A stretch of 64,000 nucleotides of DNA from Anaerobiospirillum sp. NML120449. GTDB lineage: Bacteria; Pseudomonadota; Gammaproteobacteria; Enterobacterales; Succinivibrionaceae. Of this stretch, positions 1 through 8,110 are shown piece after piece; the stretch's first letter is position 1, and each line of letters opens with the position of its first letter. The notes beneath the pieces were generated by a model that searched no databases, was not told where the DNA came from, and saw only the letters and a list, made by a program, of their open reading frames with translations. The position numbers and the translations under genes were made by a program. The DNA is taken from the NCBI RefSeq assembly GCF_023051105.1, contig NZ_JALKIL010000023.1, positions 1-64,000 on the forward strand, given 5' to 3'.

Positions 1-627
1 CCATAGCTCTGAAAATCTTATGATTACCATGCAAAATTATTGACAGAAATCTGACAGGGCGGAATACCGTGCTTTAAAAGACTCTCCCTCTCCCGCCTGC
101 AGACCGTACGAATAACCTGTGCTCATGAAGCTCTTGTTGGGTAACGATTTACGCTGTATCAGATGCTTGTCTGACAGCAGCAGCTCCGATAGTGCTGTTT
201 CCTGAGAGTCCCAGCTGAGGCTATGGGGAATGAGCGGTTCTGATGTGCCTGGTTGGCTTCCACAGCCTTTCAGCATGCTATGTGCGGGGATGACTGGTCA
301 GGATGCTCTGAGCTCGCTATCTGAGCCTTTCAGCGTGCTTTGTGGGGATGACTGGTCAGGATGCTCTGAGCTCGCTATCTGAGCCTTTCAGCGTGCTTTG
401 TGGGGATGACTGGACCGGATGCGCTGTGCTGCACCCTGAGCCTATCAAGCAGCCTCTGGAGGGCTGACATGCCCTGATGCGCCGTGCCGCTTACTGAGCC
501 GCCAGGCTGGCCCTGCGTGCCTGACTTCTGTTAAATATCAGAAGTTGCATGGAGCACAAGAGCATCTGAAAAACACGCGTTATGCTCTCGGCAGGTGACA
601 AGATGTTATATGCGGTTAAAAGATACC
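1..627. other. Intergenic region without a supported gene
   Basis: No convincing coding sequence is seen. The short open frames have no family resemblance and run through the repeat at 264-420. The region ends in the hairpin array that starts at 628. Confidence 0.5.
264..420. repeat. Tandem direct repeat, about 59-bp unit, 3 copies
   Basis: Units start at about 264, 324 and 382. Each begins AGCCTTTCAGC and contains GGGGATGACTGG followed by GATGCTCTGAGCTCGC; the third copy diverges at its end. No spacer separates the units, so this is a minisatellite-like array and not a CRISPR. Confidence 0.8.
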
Positions 628-993
628 GTGGAACAATCGTAAAGAAATGTTCCACAGAGGCGAAAACGCTCGTGGAACAATTAAGCAAAAATGTTCCACG
701 TGAGGGTAAAATTGCCGTGGAACAATTAAGCAAAAATGTTCCACGTGAGGGTAAAATTGCCGTGGAACAATTCAGCACAAATGTTCCACATGGGCAAAAT
801 TGTGGTGTGGAACAATTAAGTGAAAATGTTCTACGGAGCTCAAAACAGGTCGTGGAACATTTTTCAACAGTTGTTCCACGGCGTTATGAAAGCCGTGGAA
901 CAATGCCTCAGGCAGTGAGCAATGTATGGAACCGCATAAGCTGAAAGCTCTATTTTAAGCGGTAAAATAATCACTGTAGAGTCGTGGAACAAT
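628..993. repeat. 45-bp tandem array of hairpin-forming units (GTGGAACA / TGTTCCAC)
   Basis: GTGGAACA occurs at 628, 672, 717, 762, 807, 852 and about 895, with steps of 44, 45, 45, 45, 45 and 43 bases. In six of these units an inverted TGTTCCAC-type arm follows about 20 bases later (near 648, 691, 736, 781, 826 and 871; the 826 copy has one change). A lone copy lies at 983-993. Each unit can form a stem of about 8-10 bp with a loop of about 10 nt. The period is a multiple of three, so open frames run through on both strands, but they look like by-products of the repeat. The array lies immediately past the 3' end of the transposase gene, so it could be an IS end with multiple transposase sites or an independent structured element. 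Confidence 0.85.
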
Positions 994-1048
994 TGAAAAG
1001 ACAGACGAATTAAGAAGGAGTTTCCCCTGGAAAATTCTGCAGCGGGGA

Positions 1049-1098
1049 CGCAGAAAGCTGGTTACCCACCTTTCTGCATTCTCTTTCTCTCTTTTTTA
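1049..1098 (+). terminator. Possible terminator-like hairpin reading out of the hairpin array
   Basis: GCAGAAAG and CTTTCTGC form a stem around the transposase stop codon. On the plus strand it is followed by a pyrimidine-rich tail ending in TCTCTTTTTT. It could stop plus-strand transcription coming from the array. The tail is not a clean U run, so confidence is low. Confidence 0.35.
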
Positions 1099-3425
1099 AT
1101 CTGCTTGTCGTAACTGGCAGCAAGTTCGTTATATCTTGCTCTGGCATACTCAAATGCCTTTGAAGGCATCAGATCGAGATTTTTCTCCATAATCTCATCA
1201 ACCACCTGGCAAAAAAGGTGGTTTTTGGATGGAGGGCACCTTACATTGTCAGCGCCATGCCCTTTGGAAATCATGTGAACAACCTTGTTTCCACGCTTCC
1301 ACCTGTCCATCTCCTTTTGGAAGTCTTCTACAGACTGGCTCTTTTTAAGAACAGGCCTTGGATAATCGGTACCGTAAACAGACTTTACTGGTCTGAAGAA
1401 ACCGGAATTTACCATTTCAAAGTAGGAAGCAAGGGATGTGAGCACGCTTTCGATGTTGTCAAAGAACCGGCCATAAAGAGCTGTTTTCTTCATGGCAGCC
1501 CAGAGCTGCTCAAGCTTGCCATTATCAAGTGAGCTGCCCTTATTGGACATGCTTCTTGTTACACCACTGTCTTCGCTTATGTTTGCGAACGGCTCTGACA
1601 TGTAGTGAACACCCCTGTCGGTATGAACAATCTTGGTACCGCAATGCTGGAAGTGCTCATCTACCATGTCCTTGTAATGGTTTGATACGAAAGAAACAGG
1701 GGTGCGAGAGCTGATGCTGTAAGAGAGGACTTTTTCGGTGCCAAAATCCTTGAAAGCGCTGGCAAACAGCTTGACCTTGTGGCGATTAACAACAACATCA
1801 ATCTGAGTAATATCACCAGCCACAAGAGTAGCTGGAGAATCAGCCTTGCTGGCTCTATGAGTGATGTTTTTTGCGGCAGTAGAACTCTCTCCTGAATAGG
1901 TGTTGATCTTGGTTTTGCGCCTTGTTTTTCCAGGGGAAAGATTCATCTCTTTCATGAGTCTTACTACAAGGTCATAGCCGGGGGCTACATTGCAGTAATC
2001 AGGAAGATTGTAAGTGATTCGTCCCGGGCCTATGGTTCCTCCGGAGACTTCAAAAAGAACTCTGATTGAGGCTTTGATGCGGTCATGCTTGTGATCTGCT
2101 CTTTTGCCGTCAGTCATAACCTCCTGATAGTGATAGTACTGACGTCTGGACAGTCCGGCCGAGCAGGCAACATCACTTACTGGCTGCTCAGTGACTCTGA
2201 TGTATGCGCTGGCAATGATGTAGCGCTCTTCATTAGTCAGCTCTGCCTCTCTTCCTTGGAGATTTTTTTTTTCAAGCTCCTGGATAAGCATGTCTTTGAC
2301 AGCAACCTGATGCGTCATACGCCTGTAAGCCGTTTTGTAAGCTTCAAGCTGTATACGCACAGGAAGGTCGTCAAAGCCATCTGAGTTGACATTGATGTCC
2401 GGTTTGCGTCCAACGTTGTCCCATGCATTAACATCTACTTCTGCAGCAGATATTCCCTTCTGACGTTCCATGACATCTTTCAGACATCTCTCGCTTGCTT
2501 CAATTGCGTCCTGCAGTGCAGCAGCTGCCTGATCATTCAGCTCTGCAGCATCGCGTTCACCTCTTGCGTGCATAATGCCGCAGACTTCATCGATGGCATG
2601 CTCGAGTGCATCCTTGTCATCAATGGAGATTCCCTTACAAAGCTGAGAAATACGGTACTCCTCAGCATTGAAGTCTGCTGAGGCCGGGCGGGCATCATCC
2701 TTGTTTGACTCATGGCCGCGCCTGCGCTGACCACGGCAATGCTGAAAGCGCAGAGTTGATTTACCTACAAACTCGCCCTTTGAGTTATATCCTTCGTCGT
2801 TTCTTTCAATGCCGGTGATTTCTCTGCTGTCTGAAGGCATTGTGTTTCTTTCAGCAGGCAGGGTGTATGAGACTCCGGCATCAAGCGAGTCATCATCAGC
2901 AGCAAGGTCCGGCCTGCCTTTGAAGTCCAGGGGCAGGTTCTGACAGTCAAGCCTTTCCGGGTCATAACCAAGTGAAGCATGATCAGCGATACGCTTCCAG
3001 TTGTTTCTTTGGTATGTTCCAGTGAATTCGTGGCGTTGAGTTTGCGGCAGCTCAAGAGGGATTGCTGAAAGAAGTGGATGGCCTTTGGCTTTGCGCTCAT
3101 TGAGCATTTTCTGGATGAAATACTCTTTGGTCTGGAATGCGGCGCATACCTGACTGATCGTCAGGTTGAAGGCGATCTTCGTTTCAACAATGCAGGCCAT
3201 CTCATAAGGCGTGTATTTCTTAAACCTGTCATGCACGAAAGCATCAATGAACCGTTCTGGTCCATTGATTTTCAGCCAGGTAATGAAATCCTGGATTCGA
3301 GCCTTGCTGTAATGAAGTTCCTGAGCAATCTCAAAAACCGTCTTGTGCTCCCTGACAAGCTCCAAAAACTTATCACATTGTTCCCTGGTGAGAATACCCT
3401 CAACGGAGGTTTCCTTGGTGGCCAT
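1062..3425 (-). CDS. Large single-ORF IS3-like transposase (DDE integrase core)
   Basis: This 787-residue protein appears to combine parts that IS3-type elements usually encode as OrfA and OrfB. The N-terminus (about 1-120) has helix-turn-helix-like segments (EIAQELHYSKARIQDF, and a second around TISQVCAAFQT). The middle (about 150-380) is an acidic, low-complexity stretch. Next come a second HTH (VACSAGLSRRQYYHY), an IS3 OrfB-like segment (VVRLMKEMNLSPGKTRRK) and an rve catalytic core with the expected acidic residues in GDITQID, HTDRGVHYMS and KLEQLWAAMKK. Typical IS3 OrfB proteins are about 280-400 residues, so it is unusually long, and no programmed frameshift is needed. It lies inside the 5' end of a flagellin gene in the same orientation. 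All three catalytic positions are present, so it may be active. The exact IS ends were not identified. Confidence 0.8.
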   Translation of the reverse strand: MATKETSVEGILTREQCDKFLELVREHKTVFEIAQELHYSKARIQDFITWLKINGPERFIDAFVHDRFKKYTPYEMACIVETKIAFNLTISQVCAAFQTKEYFIQKMLNERKAKGHPLLSAIPLELPQTQRHEFTGTYQRNNWKRIADHASLGYDPERLDCQNLPLDFKGRPDLAADDDSLDAGVSYTLPAERNTMPSDSREITGIERNDEGYNSKGEFVGKSTLRFQHCRGQRRRGHESNKDDARPASADFNAEEYRISQLCKGISIDDKDALEHAIDEVCGIMHARGERDAAELNDQAAAALQDAIEASERCLKDVMERQKGISAAEVDVNAWDNVGRKPDINVNSDGFDDLPVRIQLEAYKTAYRRMTHQVAVKDMLIQELEKKNLQGREAELTNEERYIIASAYIRVTEQPVSDVACSAGLSRRQYYHYQEVMTDGKRADHKHDRIKASIRVLFEVSGGTIGPGRITYNLPDYCNVAPGYDLVVRLMKEMNLSPGKTRRKTKINTYSGESSTAAKNITHRASKADSPATLVAGDITQIDVVVNRHKVKLFASAFKDFGTEKVLSYSISSRTPVSFVSNHYKDMVDEHFQHCGTKIVHTDRGVHYMSEPFANISEDSGVTRSMSNKGSSLDNGKLEQLWAAMKKTALYGRFFDNIESVLTSLASYFEMVNSGFFRPVKSVYGTDYPRPVLKKSQSVEDFQKEMDRWKRGNKVVHMISKGHGADNVRCPPSKNHLFCQVVDEIMEKNLDLMPSKAFEYARARYNELAASYDKQIKKERKRMQKGG

Positions 3426-3442
3426 GTTTATCCCCTGTAATC

Positions 3443-3475
3443 AGGCCGGGGTCAAGCTGCGCTTGCCCCCGGCCT
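3443..3475. terminator. Strong hairpin ahead of the transposase start
   Basis: AGGCCGGGG-T-CAAGC pairs with GCTTG-C-CCCCGGCCT around a 3-nt loop, with one mismatch. It lies between the flagellin 5' fragment and the transposase ATG (3425). It could block flagellin-promoter read-through into the transposase, or sequester its ribosome site; both roles are known in IS elements. Only a weak T-rich tail is seen (plus strand ATTTATTGT). Confidence 0.55.
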
Positions 3476-3504
3476 ATTTATTGTACCATAGGGGGCCGCC
3501 CCAT

Positions 3505-3544
3505 CATTGATGGAAGAGACGTTCGTATTAACGTATAAGGCCAT
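3505..3544 (-). pseudogene. 5' fragment of a flagellin gene, interrupted by the IS
   Basis: Reading from ATG at 3544 on the minus strand gives [13 protein letters not shown], identical to the start of the intact flagellins at 4862 and 25253. The sequence then diverges (DGAAPYG...) and stops within about 25 codons. AAGGAG lies just upstream as a ribosome site, and the sigma-54 promoter is kept at 3662-3676. No other part of this copy is in the window. Confidence 0.85.
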
Positions 3545-3661
3545 ATTTTTCTCCTTTATCGTACAGAAACATATACATTGAGTGCCATCAGGCTCTGATT
3601 ACTGTTTATGTCTGCACTTAAATGTCTGCAGATCGTTGTGTTTCTGTTGAGGGCGATTTTT

Positions 3662-3676
3662 GCAACATGCAGGCCA
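3662..3676 (-). promoter_or_regulatory. Sigma-54 (-24/-12) promoter of the interrupted flagellin gene
   Basis: On the minus strand the site reads TGGCCTGCATGTTGC: GG, 10 bases, GC, with a full TTGC -12 element. The same 15-mer occurs ahead of the intact flagellin (4982-4996). The -12 element is about 118 nt upstream of the ATG at 3544. Transcription would now enter the IS. Confidence 0.75.
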
Positions 3677-3888
3677 TAACATACGTATAGAAACATTGCA
3701 ATAAGGAAAAGTATGCTGATAAGCGCCGTGTTTATAGTATTTAAGGACGGCTGGTTGCCTTAATTTTTATCTTTTATCCATCATGCCATGTGTGTTGCGC
3801 CTTGATATGATATTGATAGCCCCTGGTAGATTGTCGTGTTTTTTGCCTGTCCAAGGTTATTCGTCTCTCCTCATGGATAACAGGCAGC

Positions 3889-3912
3889 AAAAAGGCGGAC
3901 CATGGTCCGCCT
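3889..3912 (-). terminator. Rho-independent terminator of the flagellin at 3951-4862
   Basis: AGGCGGACC and GGTCCGCCT form a 9-bp stem with a 2-base centre, followed on the minus strand by a run of five T. It lies 39 bases past the flagellin stop codon. Confidence 0.85.
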
Positions 3913-3950
3913 AGATGAAAAGAGAGAAAGATTATGTTTCTGGTTTTGTA

Positions 3951-4862
3951 TTACTGACCTAAGAGGCTCAGAGCAATAGTAGGACGCTGGTTGGCCTGGG
4001 CCAGAACGCTCTGAGAAGCCTGCTGGATGATGTTGTTCTGAGTCAGAGCGGCTGTCTCAGAGGCAAAGTCTGTGTCTCTTATGCGGCTGCGGGCATCGGA
4101 CTGGTTTTCTGAAATATTAGCCTGATTACGGATAGTGCTTTCCATTCGATTTTGTAAAGCACCAAGGCCGGCGCGCTTGGAGTCTACAGCCTGGATAAGC
4201 TTGTCGATATTCTCCAGGACATAGGTAGCTTTTGAGGCTGTTTCTACAGTGAATACAGCCACATTTTTGTTGTCTACCTTAACAGTGGTGAAGCCTTTCT
4301 TCATTTCAGCTTTTACACCAGCCTGACATGCAATTCCAGTAAGATGAAAAGCTAATGACCAGTTAAGTGACAGTGTGTTGCCTGCATTTGCGCCTACCTG
4401 GAATTTAAGCTGACCATTAGATGGAATAAGACCAACTTTGGCTCCATCAAGAATTGCCTGACCGGCAAAAGTAGTTTGCTTGGCAATACGGCTGATTTCC
4501 TGGGACAGCTGGACTACCTCTTCCTGCAGAGCCTTACGGTCTGCAGCAGAGTTGGTGCCGTTGGCAGACTGTACAGCCAGCACACGGATACGCTGCAGCA
4601 TGTTGGTAGTTTCGTCCAGGGCACCTTCGATAGTCTGAGCAAGTGCAATGCCGTCGTTGGTATTACGGTTACCCTGATTTAAACCATTAATCTGAGTTGT
4701 GAGACGATCTGAAATCTGAAGACCGGCTGCGTCATCCTTGGCGGAGTTGATTCTCAGGCCTGATGAGAGGCGCTGGTATGAGGTGTTTAAGCTCAGAGTT
4801 GCATTACTCAGCTTGCGCTGAGCATTGATGGACGACACATTCGTATTAACGTACAGGGCCAT
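3951..4862 (-). CDS. Flagellin
   Basis: Structural subunit of the flagellar filament, 303 aa. The N-terminal D0/D1 region (about 1-150) shows the classic [18 protein letters not shown] and [23 protein letters not shown] motifs. The C-terminal D1/D0 region (about 215-303) has [18 protein letters not shown] and ends in ALSLLGQ. The variable middle is only about 60-70 residues, so this is a short flagellin lacking large outer domains. The start is set by AAGGAG eight to ten bases before ATG, and by identity with the other copies. A sigma-54 promoter lies 120 nt upstream and a terminator just downstream, so it is a single-gene unit. It differs from the 25253-26230 copy mostly in the central region. 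Confidence 0.95.
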   Translation of the reverse strand: MALYVNTNVSSINAQRKLSNATLSLNTSYQRLSSGLRINSAKDDAAGLQISDRLTTQINGLNQGNRNTNDGIALAQTIEGALDETTNMLQRIRVLAVQSANGTNSAADRKALQEEVVQLSQEISRIAKQTTFAGQAILDGAKVGLIPSNGQLKFQVGANAGNTLSLNWSLAFHLTGIACQAGVKAEMKKGFTTVKVDNKNVAVFTVETASKATYVLENIDKLIQAVDSKRAGLGALQNRMESTIRNQANISENQSDARSRIRDTDFASETAALTQNNIIQQASQSVLAQANQRPTIALSLLGQ

Positions 4863-4981
4863 TTCTTTTCTCCTTATCTGGGTAGAAAGAGCGACCTTTT
4901 TATCAGGGTCGTCTCTGTTCCATGCATCTATGCAATGGAAATATTGAGCAGAGCTTTCTACATATTGTTAAAGAGCGTTCA

Positions 4982-4996
4982 GCAACATGCAGGCCA
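4982..4996 (-). promoter_or_regulatory. Sigma-54 promoter of the flagellin at 3951-4862
   Basis: Minus-strand TGGCCTGCATGTTGC has the GG-N10-GC spacing and a TTGC -12 element. It is identical to the site ahead of the interrupted copy. The expected transcript start is about 108 nt upstream of the ATG. Confidence 0.75.
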
Positions 4997-5295
4997 AAAT
5001 TACTCATGAACATATTTATGAGTCTTTTACAATGCTTTCCAAAGCCCATGTAATTACAGTTTAGTGCATTATCAGATCAGTGCTCATATTGTCCTGCTTA
5101 AATGGTATTTGGATACCTTGTATTGATTGCTTTCAGTAAAACACACAGGCAGGAGGCTAAATGGCATTTTTTTGCCGATTGCCTTTATCAATGTGTGTCT
5201 TCTTAGTATTTATTCTGTCACCCATATATGTATATGAATCAGTTTAATGTAAACCGATGTGGTCCGGTCATTTTACGATTTATGAGTAGCGTAAA

Positions 5296-5331
5296 TACAA
5301 AGGGCTGACCCTGAGGTCAGCCCTTTGTATT
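5296..5331. terminator. Bidirectional hairpin terminator downstream of the Gln-rich protein gene
   Basis: ATACAAAGGGCTGACC and GGTCAGCCCTTTGTAT form a nearly perfect 16-bp stem with a 3-4 base loop. It has A/T-rich flanks on both sides and lies about 75 bases past the stop at 5406. Confidence 0.8.
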
Positions 5332-5405
5332 CAGGTGCGGACTTGCATCCGCCATTGACTTGCATCCGCTATGGCACTGCTATGTCATTTCAGTGATTAA
5401 CCGGC

Positions 5406-7058
5406 CTAAGGAAACTTAAATGGGCCATTGTAATCAGACTCTTCTGGCGGAACAGTCTCTGTAGGAACGTTTGACGGCTGAGCAGGTGCGCCATAGCCCT
5501 GGTACTGCTCAACTGGCTGGTTATAGTTTTGAGCTTGCTGGGCTGCCTGCTGGGCCTGCATGGCCTGTTGAGCCTGTTGAGCTTGCTGAGCCTGGAGAGC
5601 CTGTTGAGCTTGCTGAGCCTGGAGAGCCTGTTGAGCTTGCTGGGCCTGGAGAGCCTGTTGGGCTTGCAGTTCCTGCTGAGCCTGCATGGCCTGAAGCTGC
5701 TGCATCTGCTGTAATTGCAACTGCTGTTGCTGGTCCTGACTGGTCTGGGCAGCGGCCTGCTGGGCTGCATGCTGCTCTATTTGCTGGGGAGCATGGGCCT
5801 GCAGGGGCTGCTGGGCCTGCATGGCCTGCATCTGCTGCATTTGCCTGATTTGTTGCTGTTGCAGCAGGTGAATATCCTGTTGCTGGGCATCAGCCGGCTC
5901 TAATGGTTGAGGAGCTGGCTGCGGCTGGGTGGCAAGCATCTCTTCCTGCATTGGCACGGCTGGCTGAGGCTGAACCTGATTTGGCTGCTCAGGTTGTGGC
6001 TGTGGCTGCATCTGCAGCTGCTCAGGCTGTTGAGGATCAGGCAGCTGCTGACTGAAGCTCTGAGCAGGGAAGGCCTCTGCCGGGGCATTAGCCTGAGCCT
6101 GAGAGTGGTCATAGGCTGTGTCGTTAAAGGCAGGAGCAATATCTCTATTAGCCTCATAGACAGGCTGACCAAAGGCAGGATCTGCCTCTCCCGGGAACTG
6201 GCTGGCTGAGGCTGGCAGCAGTCGATCCTGCTTTGCTACAGGCCTGGCAATGGCAATGAGCTCTGCCAGTGGCACCGTGGCCTGACCATCACGAAGATGG
6301 GCCTCATAGGTTCTTTCAAACCATGACTGAGGGGTAAGACCAATGGCAGCATGATCCATGAACAGAGTAGCTGAGAAGTTGTTCTGGAAGTGGTTATTGA
6401 TGCTGTTGTTGGTAGTCAGGAAGCCGTAAAACCTGCCTGAAGGATCAACAACAGCAGGTGGATTGGAGGCAAAGCGGTTCCATGGGCAAACCTTTGACTG
6501 GACATTGCCAAATTCAAAGTGAGTGTTCCACATACTGAAGTCACCACGATTAGAGCCATAAGGGCCCTTCATGTTCCAGATAGAGATGTTAAAGCGTGGC
6601 GAGCAGTTGATACAGCCCAGGAACTGGTTGAGCTGAGTATTTCCATAGAGCAGCAGAGGCACTTCACCTGCCTCAACTATGTTCTTGATTTCCTTGTTCT
6701 CAAGCTCAGGATTAGGGGTAATGCTGAACTGGATCTTCTTATGAAAATCTGCCTGTTCTTTGGCAATTTTCTGCTCTTCAGGTGACAGCTGAGCGCCTGG
6801 ATTGACAGGCTGGTCGGCCTTTTCAGGCTGCTGTTGCTGAGGTGGGGAGCTGTAGCGCGGTCCCTGGATGGTATAAGCGCTGGCAGGGTTGCTCAGAAGC
6901 ACGCATGAGCAGAAAGCCATACCGACAGCACTTCTCAGAGCACGACTGAGCAGTGTGACCGATGGCAGCAGTGATTTGCCAGGTAAATTTAGGGCCGGAA
7001 GAACAGAGTTTCTGTGAGCGGCCTTGCAGGCCAGAGTGGCTGACACTTTTGCGGACAA
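5406..7058 (-). CDS. Exported Gln-rich protein with a Cys/Trp-rich repeat domain
   Basis: An N-terminal export signal is likely: a long basic stretch, then a hydrophobic core ending in NPASA before YTIQG. The structured part (about 130-240) has LGCINCSPRFNISIWN, YGSNRGDFSMWN, NRFASNPPAVVD and GRFYGFLTTNN. These resemble a GCLNC/SIWN/YGS repeat domain known from bacterial secreted and nuclease-associated proteins; that link is from memory. The C-terminal half (about 330-535) is dominated by Gln, with repeats such as QQALQAQQA. The start is uncertain. The longest frame begins at TTG 7097, but AGGAGT lies six bases before TTG 7058, giving 550 aa; GTG 7046 is a third choice. It stands alone, with a terminator downstream. 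Function unknown. Confidence 0.75.
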   Translation of the reverse strand: MSAKVSATLACKAAHRNSVLPALNLPGKSLLPSVTLLSRALRSAVGMAFCSCVLLSNPASAYTIQGPRYSSPPQQQQPEKADQPVNPGAQLSPEEQKIAKEQADFHKKIQFSITPNPELENKEIKNIVEAGEVPLLLYGNTQLNQFLGCINCSPRFNISIWNMKGPYGSNRGDFSMWNTHFEFGNVQSKVCPWNRFASNPPAVVDPSGRFYGFLTTNNSINNHFQNNFSATLFMDHAAIGLTPQSWFERTYEAHLRDGQATVPLAELIAIARPVAKQDRLLPASASQFPGEADPAFGQPVYEANRDIAPAFNDTAYDHSQAQANAPAEAFPAQSFSQQLPDPQQPEQLQMQPQPQPEQPNQVQPQPAVPMQEEMLATQPQPAPQPLEPADAQQQDIHLLQQQQIRQMQQMQAMQAQQPLQAHAPQQIEQHAAQQAAAQTSQDQQQQLQLQQMQQLQAMQAQQELQAQQALQAQQAQQALQAQQAQQALQAQQAQQAQQAMQAQQAAQQAQNYNQPVEQYQGYGAPAQPSNVPTETVPPEESDYNGPFKFP

Positions 7059-7097
7059 GATCAGACTCCTGAAATCAGCATTAATGCGGATTAGCAA

Positions 7098-8110
7098 AAA
7101 CTTTTGATGTCTCTAAACATGGACAGGAATGTATCGTCAGTGGAAAAGCTGACGCAAAGGGCATGTGACCTCATTCCAGGAATAAACTTTAATTGTAGAT
7201 CATCAAAGCCTGCTTATACAGATTTATTGAGGTTCTGATACAAGTTTGTGCCGTACAGACAGCATTTTTGTCAATTTTTCAGGCCTTAGCTCACATAATT
7301 CAATGTAACCGTAACGGGAAAAAACGTTAGGCAGATCTCAATTTTAATAAGTGACCACTCTGAGGCTGTGAACTATTATCCCAGGGGCTGTCTAACAGCT
7401 ATAGATATTAACTTTTGAGTCTTGCGCAGAAGCAAAAACGCCACAGGCCGTGGAGTATGGCCACTATTTATAGCAACAGATTAACAAAGATTGATGGATG
7501 TGTTGTATTATTGCAGCCTGTTACTGTCGGTAAGAAAGGCTGCTGGACGCATCAGCATGACCGGGCATCTGCTGCATGACGCAGGCCCTGATGGCCCTTT
7601 AAGGGCCCTTGAGTGGGCGTTGAGGGGCCCCGTAGACGGTGCTGTAGATGCTGGCAGCCTGAGGCTCGTGCTGGTGCCTTGGCTGCAGCGGAAAAAGCTC
7701 CTGATGCTGCGGTATAATCCAAAGCCCGCCATATATCGGGCTTAATCCATATCTCTGAGGCTGCCCTCTGTATGCAACTGCTTTGAGGGGAAGCGGCTCA
7801 GGTTTTCAGTACACGAAATTTTCGTTGCGCAGCGCAGCACTGCTCAGCTGCATTTCTGACAGTTATGATCTGCCCAGGACCTGAAAAGGTACGCATAAAG
7901 CAAATGGCATAATTTGCAGCCGGTGTGGTGCTGCAGTAGATGCGGTCATAAGACCGCAATGGGTCGCAGCTCCAATTCTGGCTGCCCCACGATGACAGGT
8001 GGTTTTGCATGCCGTCCATGCCATTTCTGATATGCACAGACGCAACTGTTTACCAATACAGCCGCTCCTCCTGGTGGAGACGCTGAGGCATTGATATTTA
8101 AGGTTTTAAT
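7098..8110. other. Intergenic region without a supported gene
   Basis: About 1 kb separates the divergently oriented Gln-rich gene and the oxidoreductase gene, so promoters for both should lie here. AAGCCCG/CGGGCTT forms a small stem near 7720-7742 without a T run. The short open frames show no family features. Confidence 0.5.

Larger units (their letters stand above)
1010..3505 (-). mobile_element. Insertion element carrying the IS3-like transposase
   Basis: The right boundary is set by loss of flagellin homology just after the SIN codons of the truncated flagellin at about 3505. The left boundary is uncertain: it may lie near 1010-1060, or beyond the hairpin array near 620. No matching terminal inverted repeats or target duplication could be seen by eye, and no flagellin 3' part is found on the left side. 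A deletion or rearrangement may therefore have followed insertion. Confidence 0.5.

Noticed and set aside
582-944. 120-codon open frame across the hairpin array (and a 95-codon antisense frame)
   Set aside because: The frames stay open because the repeat period is a multiple of three. No ribosome site, composition or homology supports a protein, and stem symmetry explains conservation better.
5296-5331. IS or integration site inverted repeat
   Set aside because: The hairpin lies just past a stop codon with A/T flanks, which fits a terminator.
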